Shown: positions 52,694 through 62,929 of the stretch, one piece after another
How positions within the stretch are numbered: position 1 is the first letter of the stretch
Layout of the letters: every line of letters starts with the position of its first letter
DNA from: Pseudomonas aestuarii
GTDB taxonomy: Bacteria > Pseudomonadota > Gammaproteobacteria > Pseudomonadales > Pseudomonadaceae
DNA: 64,000 bases
Direction of reading: 5' to 3'
Assembly: GCF_027988105.1 (NCBI RefSeq)
Contig: NZ_JAQJZJ010000011.1
Coordinates: forward strand, 1 to 64,000
The notes under the pieces: generated by a model
Database searches by the model: none
Seen by the model: the letters and a program-made list of their open reading frames with translations, nothing else
Told to the model about the DNA's origin: nothing
Made by a program: the position numbers and the translations under genes

Positions 52694-54802
52694 TCAGGCG
52701 GCACAGACCTCGACCGGCACGCCATTGAGCGCGGCATTGCCGGACAAGGCATCGAGCTGGCGCTCGTCGGTCAGGTCGTTGGCGCTGGCGCCGGGTTGAG
52801 CGCTGGCTATGGCCAATTGTACGCCGGGGCGTGCATGCCCCCAACCGTGGGGCAGACTGACCACACCGGGCATCATCTCGTCGCTGGCGGCGACTTCCAC
52901 TTCGATGCTGCCGACCCGCGAACGCACGCTGACCAACTGGCCGTCGGCCAAGCCGCGCTGGTGCAGATCCGCCGGATTCATCAACAGTTGATGGCGCGGC
53001 TTGCCCTTCACCAGGCGATGGTAATTGTGCATCCAGGAGTTATTGCTGCGCACATGGCGACGACCGATCAGCAGCAACTGGTCGGCCTCGGGCAGCGGCT
53101 GCGCAGTGAAGCGCGGCAGGTCGCTCAAGAGCAAGGCCGGTGCGGCCTGGACATGCTGATCCGGGGTGCGCAAGCGTGCCACCAGGTTGGGCTTGAGCGC
53201 ACCCAGGTCGATACCGTGAGGATAGTCCAGCAGGGTGGCCAGGGACAGCTGCTGCTCGGACTTGTCGCCATAGCGGCCCGCACGCAGCCCCATGTCGATA
53301 ATTTTCGCCGGTTCCATTGTCGGCTTCAGCTCGACACCGAGCTTGCCGGCAAAGGCCTTGGCCAGGCCAACGAAGATTTCCCAGTCGTGCAACGTACCGG
53401 CCGGCTTGTCCAGCACCGGCAGGTTGAAGCGGGCGACGTTGCGCACAGCGAAGCTGTTGAAGGTCATGTCGTAGTGATCATGCTCCAGCGGCCCGGTGGG
53501 CGGCAGGATCAGGTCGGCGTAGCGGGTGGTTTCGTTGATATAGGTGTCGATGCTGAGCATGAACTCCAGGCCGTCCAGTGCCTGTTCCAGCTGGACGCCG
53601 TTGGGGGTCGAGAGCACCGGGTTGCCGGCGACCGTGACCAGGGCACGAATCTGCCCCTCGCCCGGCGTCAGCATTTCTTCGGCCAGGGCCGCCACCGGCA
53701 GTTCGCCGCTATATTCCGGCAGGCCGGAAACACGGCTGCGCCAGCGGTCGAAGTGGGTACCGGAACTGCCGGTGGTCAGGTCGATGGCGGCTTCGGTGCA
53801 CAGCACCCCGCCCTCGCGGTCGAGGTTGCCGGTGACCAGGTTGATCAACTGGATCAGCCAATGGCACAGCGTGCCAAAGGCCTGGGTGGAAACGCCCATG
53901 CGGCCATAGCACACCGCCTTGTCCGCCGCGGCGAAGTCGCGGGCCAACTGGCGAATGCTGTCGGCCGGTACACCGCAACGCGCGCTCATGGCCTCGGCGG
54001 TAAAGCCGGCGATGGCTGCACGGGCCTCGTCCAAGCCGGCGACCGGCAGATGGCTGGTGCGCGTCAGGCCTTCCTCGAACAGGGTATTGAGCAGGCCGAA
54101 CAGCAGCGCGGCATCCTCGCCCGGACGCACGAACACATGCTGATCGGCAATCGCCGCGGTTTCGCTGCGGCGCGGGTCGACCACCACCACTTTGCCGCCG
54201 CGCGTCTTGATCGCCTTCAGGCGTTTCTCCACATCCGGCACGGTCATGATGCTGCCATTGGAGGCCAGCGGGTTGCCGCCGAGAATCAGCATGAAGTCGG
54301 TGTGGTCGATGTCCGGAATCGGCAACAGGAAACCGTGGCCGTACATCTGCAGGCTGACCAGGTGATGGGGCAATTGGTCCACCGAGGTGGCGGAGAAGCG
54401 GCTGCGCGTTTTCAGCAGGCCGAGAAAGTAGTTACTGTGGGTCAACAACCCGTAGTTATGCACACTGGGGTTACCCTGATAGCAGGCCACGGCATTGGCA
54501 CCATGTCGCGCCTGGATAGCACTGAGACGCTCGGCAACCAGGGCAAAGGCCTCGTCCCATTCGATCGCCTGCCATTCGCTGCCGACCCGGCGCATGGGCT
54601 GGCGCAAACGGTCGGGATCGTTCTGAATGTCCTGCAGGGCCACGGCCTTAGGGCAGATATGACCGCGACTGAAGCTGTCCTGGGCATCACCCTTGATCGA
54701 ACGGATCTGCGTTGAGCCGTCAGCCAGGGTTTCGGTTTCGATGGTCAAGCCGCAGATGGCTTCGCACAGATGGCACGCACGGTGATGGAGGGTCTTGGTC
54801 AT
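52694..54802 (-). CDS. Molybdopterin-dependent oxidoreductase
   Basis: This 702-residue DMSO-reductase-family protein has an N-terminal 4Fe-4S site (Cys10, Cys13, Cys17, Cys50). ILGGNPLASNGS and VVVDPRRSETA bind the bis-MGD cofactor, and a dinucleotide-binding C-terminal domain begins near residue 580. There is no Tat signal, so it is cytosolic. It resembles formate-dehydrogenase/nitrate-reductase-like orphan enzymes; the substrate is unknown, and no partner subunit gene is adjacent. Confidence 0.92.
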   Translation of the reverse strand: MTKTLHHRACHLCEAICGLTIETETLADGSTQIRSIKGDAQDSFSRGHICPKAVALQDIQNDPDRLRQPMRRVGSEWQAIEWDEAFALVAERLSAIQARHGANAVACYQGNPSVHNYGLLTHSNYFLGLLKTRSRFSATSVDQLPHHLVSLQMYGHGFLLPIPDIDHTDFMLILGGNPLASNGSIMTVPDVEKRLKAIKTRGGKVVVVDPRRSETAAIADQHVFVRPGEDAALLFGLLNTLFEEGLTRTSHLPVAGLDEARAAIAGFTAEAMSARCGVPADSIRQLARDFAAADKAVCYGRMGVSTQAFGTLCHWLIQLINLVTGNLDREGGVLCTEAAIDLTTGSSGTHFDRWRSRVSGLPEYSGELPVAALAEEMLTPGEGQIRALVTVAGNPVLSTPNGVQLEQALDGLEFMLSIDTYINETTRYADLILPPTGPLEHDHYDMTFNSFAVRNVARFNLPVLDKPAGTLHDWEIFVGLAKAFAGKLGVELKPTMEPAKIIDMGLRAGRYGDKSEQQLSLATLLDYPHGIDLGALKPNLVARLRTPDQHVQAAPALLLSDLPRFTAQPLPEADQLLLIGRRHVRSNNSWMHNYHRLVKGKPRHQLLMNPADLHQRGLADGQLVSVRSRVGSIEVEVAASDEMMPGVVSLPHGWGHARPGVQLAIASAQPGASANDLTDERQLDALSGNAALNGVPVEVCAA

Positions 54803-54950
54803 GGCCTAGCCTCATATTCTTGTTCAATACGACCGCAATGGTCGGCACGAACATGACTATGGAGACTGGAAAGGAACTGCGCCAGCAGCGTTCGTTTCAT
54901 GAATCGACCGGCATCAGGCCGACCGATTCATAGGTGCAAACAACTGGTCC

Positions 54951-55382
54951 TTAGCGGATAGCGATCACGGTGCCTTTCTTACCGGTCACTTTTACGTTAA
55001 CGGTTTTGTAGACCAGGTAATCCTCAACGCTCACTTCGTAACGCGGTGCAACGATCAGATCGGCACCCGAAGACATGACGGCCTTGTAAGCAGCTGCGGA
55101 CTTGGCGGAAGCAACCGGGTCGATACCCAGTGCGAAACCACCTTCGCCACCACCATAGGTCACGCCATCGGCGAACTGAGTGTCGCCACCCAGCTTGATC
55201 ACATTGAACAAGATGTTCACCGAGGATTGACCCGTGATGGTCTCGCCTACTTTCACATCGGCCTTCAGGTTGGTAGTCACTTCACCATTGAGCGGCGCAG
55301 TCGGTTGACTAACGTTCTGGCTGGCACAGCCAGTCAACAGGGCGAGGGCAGAGAGCGTGGCGATAGTTGCGATGCGTTTCAT
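54951..55382 (-). CDS. Lipoprotein, possibly DUF6567 family
   Basis: This 143-residue protein has a lipoprotein signal (IATIATLSALALLTGC) and a beta-rich domain containing AVMSSGADLIVAPRYEVSVEDYLVYKTVNVKVTGKKG. The end is like short envelope lipoproteins I recall as DUF6567. AAGGAG precedes the ATG at 55382. A palindrome 108 bp upstream may regulate it. Confidence 0.82.
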   Translation of the reverse strand: MKRIATIATLSALALLTGCASQNVSQPTAPLNGEVTTNLKADVKVGETITGQSSVNILFNVIKLGGDTQFADGVTYGGGEGGFALGIDPVASAKSAAAYKAVMSSGADLIVAPRYEVSVEDYLVYKTVNVKVTGKKGTVIAIR

Positions 55383-55714
55383 GCAAAACTCCTTTGCATT
55401 ACATTCCATGGATACCCCATTGCGGGGGCACTGCATTGCCTCGAAAAGGCGCGGGCATCCTAGAAGCCATGCATCGCCTGGACAAGCACAGATGTCAGAA
55501 ATATGACATCTCGCACAGCGAAAGAGGTAAATGCTTACACGGCACCGACTTATCCATGGCCGACAGGACAATTTGCGCCTGCTCGTCATTTGCTTATAAG
55601 ATCGCGCCTTCCCCGTTTCGTCGCACTGTGCGGCTCCCAGCCGCAGGTTCTGCCGTTTCCACTGTTAAATCCGGCCCTTGAACCTGCGCCCAGCTGTCAA
55701 AAAGGTAGTTAACC
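55383..55714. other. Intergenic region between divergent lipoprotein gene and argF
   Basis: This 332-bp gap should hold both promoters. The main visible structure is the palindrome at 55490-55511. I looked for a clear ArgR site before argF and could not identify one by eye. Confidence 0.5.
55490..55511. promoter_or_regulatory. Operator-like palindrome
   Basis: The arms AGATGTCA and TGACATCT are perfect 8-bp inverses separated by GAAATA. The site is 108 bp from the lipoprotein start and about 200 bp from argF. It looks like a binding site for a dimeric regulator; the regulator is unknown. Confidence 0.45.
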
Positions 55715-56635
55715 ATGAGCGCAAGACACTTTCTCTCGCTGAAGGACTGCACACCGCAAGAACTGGTGAGCCTGATCCGCCGCGGCATAGAGCTTAAGGA
55801 CTTGCGCAACCGTGGCGTGCTGTTCGAGCCGCTGAAGAACCGCGTACTGGGGATGATCTTCGAGAAGGCCTCGACCCGCACGCGCCTGTCCTTTGAAGCC
55901 GGCATGATCCAGCTCGGTGGCCAAGCGATCTTCCTCTCGCCCCGCGACACACAGCTGGGGCGCGGCGAACCCATCGCCGATGCCGCCAAGGTCATGTCGC
56001 GCATGCTCGATGCGGTGATGATCCGCACCTTCGCCCACAGCAACCTGATCGAATTCGCCTCCAACTCGCTGGTGCCGGTGATCAATGGCCTGTCCGACGA
56101 CTTGCACCCCTGCCAGCTGCTGGCCGATATGCAGACGTTCCTCGAGCACCGCGGCAATATCGCCGGCAAGACGGTGACCTGGATCGGCGACGGCAACAAC
56201 ATGTGCAATTCCTATATAGAAGCCGCGCAGCAATTCGACTTCCAACTGCGCATAGCCTGCCCCGAAGGCTATGAGCCGCCCCCCGAGTTCCTGGCTCAAG
56301 CCGCGGATCGGGTACAGATCTTCCGCGACCCGCGCGAGGCGGTAGCCGGTGCGCACCTGGTGAGCACCGATGTCTGGGCCTCGATGGGCCAGGAAGAAGA
56401 AATCGCCGAGCGCCTCAAGCTGTTCGCCCCCTATCAGGTCAACCGCGCCCTGCTCGATACCGCCGCCGAAGACGTGCTGTTCCTGCATTGCCTGCCTGCC
56501 CATCGCGGCGAGGAGATCAGCGAAGACCTGCTCGACGACCCGCGCTCGGCAGCCTGGGATCAGGCCGAGAACCGCCTGCATGCGCAGAAGGCCCTGCTCG
56601 AATTTCTGGTCGAGCCGGCGTACCACCACGCATGA
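55715..56635 (+). CDS. argF: Ornithine carbamoyltransferase (anabolic)
   Basis: This 306-residue enzyme makes citrulline from ornithine and carbamoyl phosphate. KASTRTRLSFE binds carbamoyl phosphate, DLHPCQLLADM is the HPCQ motif, and FLHCLPAHRGEE carries the ornithine-binding Cys. It overlaps the next gene in an ATGA. Length matches the anabolic ArgF. Confidence 0.97.
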   Translation: MSARHFLSLKDCTPQELVSLIRRGIELKDLRNRGVLFEPLKNRVLGMIFEKASTRTRLSFEAGMIQLGGQAIFLSPRDTQLGRGEPIADAAKVMSRMLDAVMIRTFAHSNLIEFASNSLVPVINGLSDDLHPCQLLADMQTFLEHRGNIAGKTVTWIGDGNNMCNSYIEAAQQFDFQLRIACPEGYEPPPEFLAQAADRVQIFRDPREAVAGAHLVSTDVWASMGQEEEIAERLKLFAPYQVNRALLDTAAEDVLFLHCLPAHRGEEISEDLLDDPRSAAWDQAENRLHAQKALLEFLVEPAYHHA

Positions 56636-57741
56636 GCCACCCCCTGCTGCTGAATTTGCGCGACTTAAGCTGCGGCTACCCCGGACACAAGGTGGTGCAG
56701 AATCTCCACCTGCACCTCAACGCCGGCGACATCGGTTGCCTGCTCGGCCCCTCAGGCTGCGGCAAGACCACCACCCTGCGCGCCATCGCCGGCTTCGAAC
56801 CGGTACTCGAGGGCGAGATTCAACTGGCCGACGAGGTGATCTCGCGCGCCGGTTTCACCCTGGCGCCGGAGAAGCGCCGGATCGGCATGGTGTTCCAGGA
56901 CTACGCGCTGTTCCCGCACCTGAGCGTGGCGGAAAACATTGCCTTCGGCATCCGCCAGCAGACCAACTGCGAACGCACCACCGGCGAGCTGCTGGAGCTG
57001 GTCAAGCTCAGCCATCTGAGCAAGCGCTATCCCCACGAGTTGTCCGGCGGCCAGCAACAGCGTGTGGCCCTGGCCCGCGCATTGGCTCCGGAGCCACGCC
57101 TGCTGCTGCTCGACGAACCATTTTCCAACCTCGATGGCGAGTTGCGCCGACGCTTGAGCCATGAGGTTCGCGATATCCTCAAAGCCCGCGGCACCAGTGC
57201 GATTCTGGTGACCCATGACCAGGAAGAAGCCTTCGCCGTCAGCGATCATGTCGGCGTCTTTCATGAGGGCCGGCTGCAGCAGTGGGACACCCCGTACAAC
57301 CTGTACCACGAACCCCTGACCCCCTTCGTCGCCAGCTTTATCGGTCAGGGCTACTTCATTCGCGGCCAGTTGCTCAGCCCGGACACGGTGCAGACCGAGC
57401 TGGGCCTGATTCGCGGCAATCGCGCCTATACCTGGGCGAGCGGCAGCGCAGTGGATGTGCTGCTGCGCCCGGACGACATCGTCTACGCCCCGGACAGCGA
57501 GCTGAAAGCACTGATCGTCGGCAAGACCTTCCTCGGCGCCGCCACCCTGTATCGCCTGCAACTGGCCACCGGCAGCCTGCTCGAATCGCTGTTCCCCAGC
57601 CATGCCGACCACCGCCCTGGCGAACAGGTCGGCATTCGTGTGGCGGCCGATCACCTGGTGGTGTTCCCCGCCCCCGGCAGCATCGCCGCCCACGTCAACC
57701 TCGGCGATTCCAGCGTGCGCCGCTTCAGCAGCGCCAGCTGA
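56632..57741 (+). CDS. ABC transporter ATP-binding protein (PotA/FbpC-like)
   Basis: This 369-residue ATPase has Walker A GPSGCGKTT, Q-loop FQDYALFPHLSV, signature LSGGQQQRVALARAL, Walker B LLLLDEPFSN and switch His in VTHDQEEAF. A C-terminal TOBE-like domain starts near residue 240. It is typical of iron(III) or polyamine importers. No permease or binding protein is adjacent, so it is an orphan ATPase coupled to argF. Confidence 0.92.
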   Translation: MSHPLLLNLRDLSCGYPGHKVVQNLHLHLNAGDIGCLLGPSGCGKTTTLRAIAGFEPVLEGEIQLADEVISRAGFTLAPEKRRIGMVFQDYALFPHLSVAENIAFGIRQQTNCERTTGELLELVKLSHLSKRYPHELSGGQQQRVALARALAPEPRLLLLDEPFSNLDGELRRRLSHEVRDILKARGTSAILVTHDQEEAFAVSDHVGVFHEGRLQQWDTPYNLYHEPLTPFVASFIGQGYFIRGQLLSPDTVQTELGLIRGNRAYTWASGSAVDVLLRPDDIVYAPDSELKALIVGKTFLGAATLYRLQLATGSLLESLFPSHADHRPGEQVGIRVAADHLVVFPAPGSIAAHVNLGDSSVRRFSSAS

Positions 57742-57789
57742 GTCCGGGCGCAGGATGAGTGCCGGCGCTCAACGCGGCACGGCCTGCGG

Positions 57790-57890
57790 GTAGGGCGGTC
57801 CGGGCGGCGTTCCAATAAGCGCGCAGCGACAACCCGCCAGCTTTGCCCCGCGCCTATCAACCCTGGCGCGCTGCCTGCGGCGAATGACAC
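57790..57890. repeat. Inverted, diverged copy of the 77-bp repeat family
   Basis: GTAGGGCGG, GCAGCGACAACCCGCC, GCTTTG, CCGCGCC and GCTGCCTGC appear in the same order as in the reverse complement of the units at 10324-10477, with insertions. It fills the gap between the ABC gene and the convergent PhzF gene. Confidence 0.65.
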
Positions 57891-57909
57891 CTGCGGCGGG
57901 TTCGGGCCG

Positions 57910-58716
57910 CTAATCCTCGCTCAAGTACAAGCGGCCGCTGGCCACCAACAGCGCCTGACCGGCGATCTTGACGCGCTCGCCTTCCAGCCGGCAGTGCAAC
58001 TCGCCGCCCCGGGCCGAACACTGGTAGGCACTCAGCTCGATCTTGCCCAAGCGCTCGGCCCAATAGGGCGTGAGCATGCAATGGGTCGAGCCGGTGACCG
58101 GGTCTTCATTGATGCCGATTGCCGGGGCAAAGTAGCGCGAGACGAAATCATGCCGTTCGCCTGGCGCCGAGATCAGCACACCCAAGCCCGGCAACTCGGC
58201 CAGGGCTGGCAAGTTCGGCCTGAACGCACGCACCTCGGCTTCCGACGCCAGGATCACCAGCAGTTCCTGGATGCCCTGCTGGCCTTGCAGTGCCAATAAT
58301 CCGTGCACCGGCATGCCCATGGCCTGCTCGACCTGCGCGGTCAACTCACAGGGCTCGGCCCTGCGCAGCGGGAAATCCAGCACCAGCCGGCCCGCCTCGC
58401 GACTCACCCGCAGGGCGCCGGACAGACACGTAAAGTCGATGTACTCACCCGGCTCGGCATAGCATTCGAACAGCACCTGGGCACTCGCCAGGGTGGCGTG
58501 CCCGCACAAGGGCACCTCGGCGAGCGGGGTAAACCAGCGGATATGCCAGACGGCGCCCTCCTTCACCAGAAACGCGGTTTCCGCCAGGTTGTGCTCCGCG
58601 GCGATCTGCTGCATCAGCGTGTCGCTGAGCCAGCTGTCCAGGCGATAGACCATGGCCGGGTTACCGGCGAAAGGGCGATTGGTGAAGGCGTCGACCTGAT
58701 GGAATTCGAGTTGCAT
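57910..58716 (-). CDS. PhzF-family isomerase
   Basis: This 268-residue protein has the two-lobed epimerase fold: FHQVDAFTNRPFAGNPAMVY at the start and DPVTGSTHCMLTPYWAERL in the second half. The likely catalytic Glu is in HNLAETAFL. Family members include PhzF of phenazine synthesis and many enzymes of unknown substrate; no phenazine genes are present here. AGGAG precedes the ATG. Confidence 0.9.
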   Translation of the reverse strand: MQLEFHQVDAFTNRPFAGNPAMVYRLDSWLSDTLMQQIAAEHNLAETAFLVKEGAVWHIRWFTPLAEVPLCGHATLASAQVLFECYAEPGEYIDFTCLSGALRVSREAGRLVLDFPLRRAEPCELTAQVEQAMGMPVHGLLALQGQQGIQELLVILASEAEVRAFRPNLPALAELPGLGVLISAPGERHDFVSRYFAPAIGINEDPVTGSTHCMLTPYWAERLGKIELSAYQCSARGGELHCRLEGERVKIAGQALLVASGRLYLSED

Positions 58717-59059
58717 GGGTGAAACTCCTGGCATGTGTAAGGCCTAGCATGCCGTGAGCGCCGGCATGGCGCCCGCTACAGTCGCCCCGGATAACGCCAT
58801 TACAGCTGCACTGTATCAATGCGCAACGAACGCGGACGGTGCGTGAGTTGATCGTCAAACGCCATAAAAGAATAACTAAACCAATAGAAATCAATCACTT
58901 GTAAATTATGGCACGCCACCTGCTAAGACCAGCCTCGGTCAGCACAACGGCGTGTCTGCCACACATCCGACAACGACGTCACGGCGCCCCGCTCATCTTT
59001 GAGCCGCGGGCACTGTGGCGTTTTTTTTTTGCGATTTTGGCCCATATAGGAAGCATGCC
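58717..59059. other. Intergenic region upstream of the outer-membrane protein gene
   Basis: This 343-bp gap contains an AT-rich stretch (about 58860-58910), a sigma-54-type promoter (58908-58925), and a T10 run (59021-59030). The T10 run is preceded by a GCTCA/TGAGC hairpin (58991-59004) inside CGCC/GGCG arms (58985-58988 and 59017-59020). The last could be a terminator or attenuator in the leader. Confidence 0.5.
58908..58925 (+). promoter_or_regulatory. Sigma-54-type promoter
   Basis: ATGGCACGCCACCTGCTA contains GG and GC separated by exactly 10 bp and matches TGGCAC-N5-TTGCW except for CTGC in place of TTGC. Transcription would start about 12 bp downstream, giving a leader of about 125 nt for the porin gene. 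Confidence 0.65.
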
Positions 59060-60289
59060 ATGCGCCCGATAACCCTCTCCCTCTTGTCCCTGGCCATCGC
59101 CAGCAGCACCTTCAGCCACGCCGCTTTTGCTAGCCAACCGTTGAGCACGCTGATCACCGAAGGCAAGCCGATCCTCGACCTGCGCTACCGTTACGAGCAC
59201 GTCGACCAGGACAACGCGCTGAACAACGCCAACGCCCAGACCCTGCGCACCCGCGTAGGCTTCCAGAGCGGCAAGTGGTACGGCCTCTCCGCCCTGATCG
59301 AGGCCGACAACGTCAGCCGCATCGGCGATGCCAGCTACAACAGCACGCGCAACGGCCAGGGCGACTACTCGGTGGTCGCCGATCCGGACGGCAGCGAGGT
59401 CAACCAGGCCCTGCTGCGCTATGACCATGCCCTGGGCAGCGCGGTCGTCGGCCGTCAGCGCATCAACCTGGACAACCAGCGCTTCGTCGGCGGCGTCGGC
59501 TGGCGGCAGAACGAGCAGACCTATGACGGCGCGCTCGGCCAGCTCAAGCCGCTGGACGGCCTGACCCTGACCTACGCCTACATCGACAACATCAACAGCA
59601 TCTTCGGCCCTGGCAACGGCCGCTTCGACACGGCGGGCAACCCGGCCAATATCGAAGGCCACAGCCACCTGCTCAATGCCCAGTATGTGGCCATGCCCGA
59701 GCTGACCGTCACCGCCTACCAGTACCGCCTAGGCCTGGATAACCTGGCGCTGGGCAATCAATCGAGCCAGACCAGCGGGGTACGCCTCAATGGCGCCCTC
59801 TCGGGGGTCAGCTATGCCCTGGAATACGCCCAGCAGCAGGATTACGCCGACAACCCGCGGGACCTGGACAGTGACTACTACCTGGGCGAACTGGGCTACA
59901 CGTTCAAGGGTGTGGCGCTGAAGGCCGGTTATGAAGTGCTCGGTGGCGACGCAGGGCCGGGCAACCGCGCCTTCCAGACCCCGCTCGCGACCAAGCACGC
60001 CTTCCAGGGCTGGGCCGACATCTTCCTGCTGACCCCGGCCGATGGCCTCGAAGACGCTTACATCGGCTTTGCTACCCCCCTGCTCGGTGGCAACCTGGCG
60101 GCCTGGTACCACGACTTCAGCGCCGAACAGGGTAGCAGCCAGTACGGCAATGAAATTGATGTTTCCTACGCCCACCCGATTCCCGGCGTGAAGGGGCTGG
60201 TCGGCCTGGTCAAATACGCCAGCTACGATGCCGACGAGTTCTCCGTGGATACCGACAAGTTCTGGGCGCAACTGCAATACAGCTACTGA
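59060..60289 (+). CDS. Outer-membrane beta-barrel porin (alginate-export/AlgE-like family)
   Basis: This 409-residue protein has a Sec signal (SLLSLAIASSTFSHAAFA). The rest alternates polar and hydrophobic residues, typical of a beta barrel, with LDLRYRYEHVDQDN, LRTRVGFQSGKWYGL, RQRINLDNQRFVGGVGWRQNEQTYDG and a C-terminal aromatic, FWAQLQYSY. It is close to proteins annotated as alginate-export domain porins. The substrate is unknown. TAGGAAG precedes the ATG. A sigma-54 promoter lies upstream. Confidence 0.88.
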   Translation: MRPITLSLLSLAIASSTFSHAAFASQPLSTLITEGKPILDLRYRYEHVDQDNALNNANAQTLRTRVGFQSGKWYGLSALIEADNVSRIGDASYNSTRNGQGDYSVVADPDGSEVNQALLRYDHALGSAVVGRQRINLDNQRFVGGVGWRQNEQTYDGALGQLKPLDGLTLTYAYIDNINSIFGPGNGRFDTAGNPANIEGHSHLLNAQYVAMPELTVTAYQYRLGLDNLALGNQSSQTSGVRLNGALSGVSYALEYAQQQDYADNPRDLDSDYYLGELGYTFKGVALKAGYEVLGGDAGPGNRAFQTPLATKHAFQGWADIFLLTPADGLEDAYIGFATPLLGGNLAAWYHDFSAEQGSSQYGNEIDVSYAHPIPGVKGLVGLVKYASYDADEFSVDTDKFWAQLQYSY

Positions 60290-60294
60290 CGGCC

Positions 60295-60318
60295 AGGCCC
60301 CGCTGTGCGGGGCCTTTC
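60295..60318 (+). terminator. Terminator of the porin gene
   Basis: The stem AGGCCCCGC/GCGGGGCCT with a three-base loop is followed by a short T run, five bases after the stop codon. Confidence 0.85.
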
Positions 60319-60365
60319 CCGTGGATCTGCTGCAGCAATGCGTTGCCTGGATGACCCTAGCGTCC

Positions 60366-60390
60366 TGCAGGAGCGGCTTGAGCCGCGAAC
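60366..60390. repeat. REP-type palindrome
   Basis: GCAGGAGCGGCTTGAGCCGC is followed by GA. It is the classic Pseudomonas GTAGGAGCGGCTTTAGCCGCGA element. It lies upstream of the PilJ-N-like gene. Confidence 0.75.
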
Positions 60391-60489
60391 TTGGCGAACA
60401 AAGATAGGCGTGCACCACGACGCTGCAGGCCACGGCCTTTCGCTTGCGCCCGCGGCGCCAGTCGGCGCCAGCCTCAAGGAGACTTACCC

Positions 60490-61272
60490 ATGCTCAAACC
60501 CACTATCGCCGGCCTGCTGTTCGGTCTCGCCCTGCTCAGCCCGCCGAGCTGGGCGGCCATCAACGCCGCCGAAGCGATGAATCTGTCCGGCATGCAGCGC
60601 ATGCTCAGCCAGCGTATCGCCAAGACTTACCTGATGATCGGCGCCGAGGTGCGCCCGGACCTGGCCGAACAGCAACTCGACCAGAGCATCGCCAAGTTCG
60701 AAAGCAACTACCTGGCCCTCGGCGAATACGCCCCCACCGCGCAGATTCGCAGCGCCCTGGAAGACGCCGGCAACACCTGGCAGCGCTACCGCGAACTGGC
60801 CCTGTCACACCCGGACAAACAGCAGGCGCTGGTCATCCTGGAACTCAGCGACCAGCTGCTGGCGCAGAGCGAGCAGCTGGTGCAACTGCTCGAGCGCCAC
60901 AGCGGCGGGCAAAGCGCCCGCCTGGTCAACCGCAGCGGCCGCCAGCGCATGCTCAGCCAGCGCATCGCCAAACTCTACCTGGCCATGAGCTGGCGCCTGC
61001 CGGTCGCCGGCCTGGAACAGTCGTTCAATCAGGCGGTGGAGGAATTCGACCAGGCCCTGCAGGAACTGCAACAGGCCCGGCAGAACACCCCGGCCATCGC
61101 CAAGGGCCTGCAGCGGGCCGAAGCCCAGTGGCGCTTCACCCGCGCCGGTTTCAATCTGTCCGCCGACTCGCGCTTCGTACCGACGGTAATCGCCACCACC
61201 AGCGAAACCCTGCTGTGGCAGATGAATGAGCTGACCAGCCAGTATGAAGGGGTAATGCTGGCGGGCTCCTGA
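60490..61272 (+). CDS. Periplasmic protein with two PilJ-N-like sensor repeats
   Basis: This 260-residue protein has a signal peptide (IAGLLFGLALLSPPSWA) and no later membrane segment. The motif NLSGMQRMLSQRIAKTYLM (about residues 31-49) recurs as NRSGRQRMLSQRIAKLYLAM (about 144-163). These match the N-terminal sensor domain of PilJ and NarX-type proteins. There is no kinase or methyl-accepting part, so it is a free periplasmic sensor or ligand-binding domain. AAGGAG precedes the ATG. Confidence 0.85.
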   Translation: MLKPTIAGLLFGLALLSPPSWAAINAAEAMNLSGMQRMLSQRIAKTYLMIGAEVRPDLAEQQLDQSIAKFESNYLALGEYAPTAQIRSALEDAGNTWQRYRELALSHPDKQQALVILELSDQLLAQSEQLVQLLERHSGGQSARLVNRSGRQRMLSQRIAKLYLAMSWRLPVAGLEQSFNQAVEEFDQALQELQQARQNTPAIAKGLQRAEAQWRFTRAGFNLSADSRFVPTVIATTSETLLWQMNELTSQYEGVMLAGS

Positions 61273-61301
61273 ACGGGCCAAAGGCACCCGGGGAAACGGA
61301 G

Positions 61302-61320
61302 GCGCGGGCCATGCCCGCGA
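61302..61320. repeat. REP-type palindrome
   Basis: CGCGGGC-CAT-GCCCGCG is a perfect 7-bp stem with the REP centre. A second REP-like CCCGCTCCTACCG follows at about 61363. Both lie between convergent genes. Confidence 0.75.
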
Positions 61321-61378
61321 TGCATCAGACCGCGGTTTGCGCAGGCATGGCAGCCGTCGCCAGCCCCGCTCCTACCGC

Positions 61379-62866
<1,488 letters not shown>

Positions 62867-62929
62867 GCGGATTTCCTTGTTGTTATGCGGATGGATCAAG
62901 CAACGGCATAGTGGGCCGGGGCACGCGAC

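Noticed and set aside
52682..54715. 677-codon open frame on the plus strand
   Set aside because: It is antisense to the molybdopterin oxidoreductase, whose motifs are clear. The product is low-complexity.
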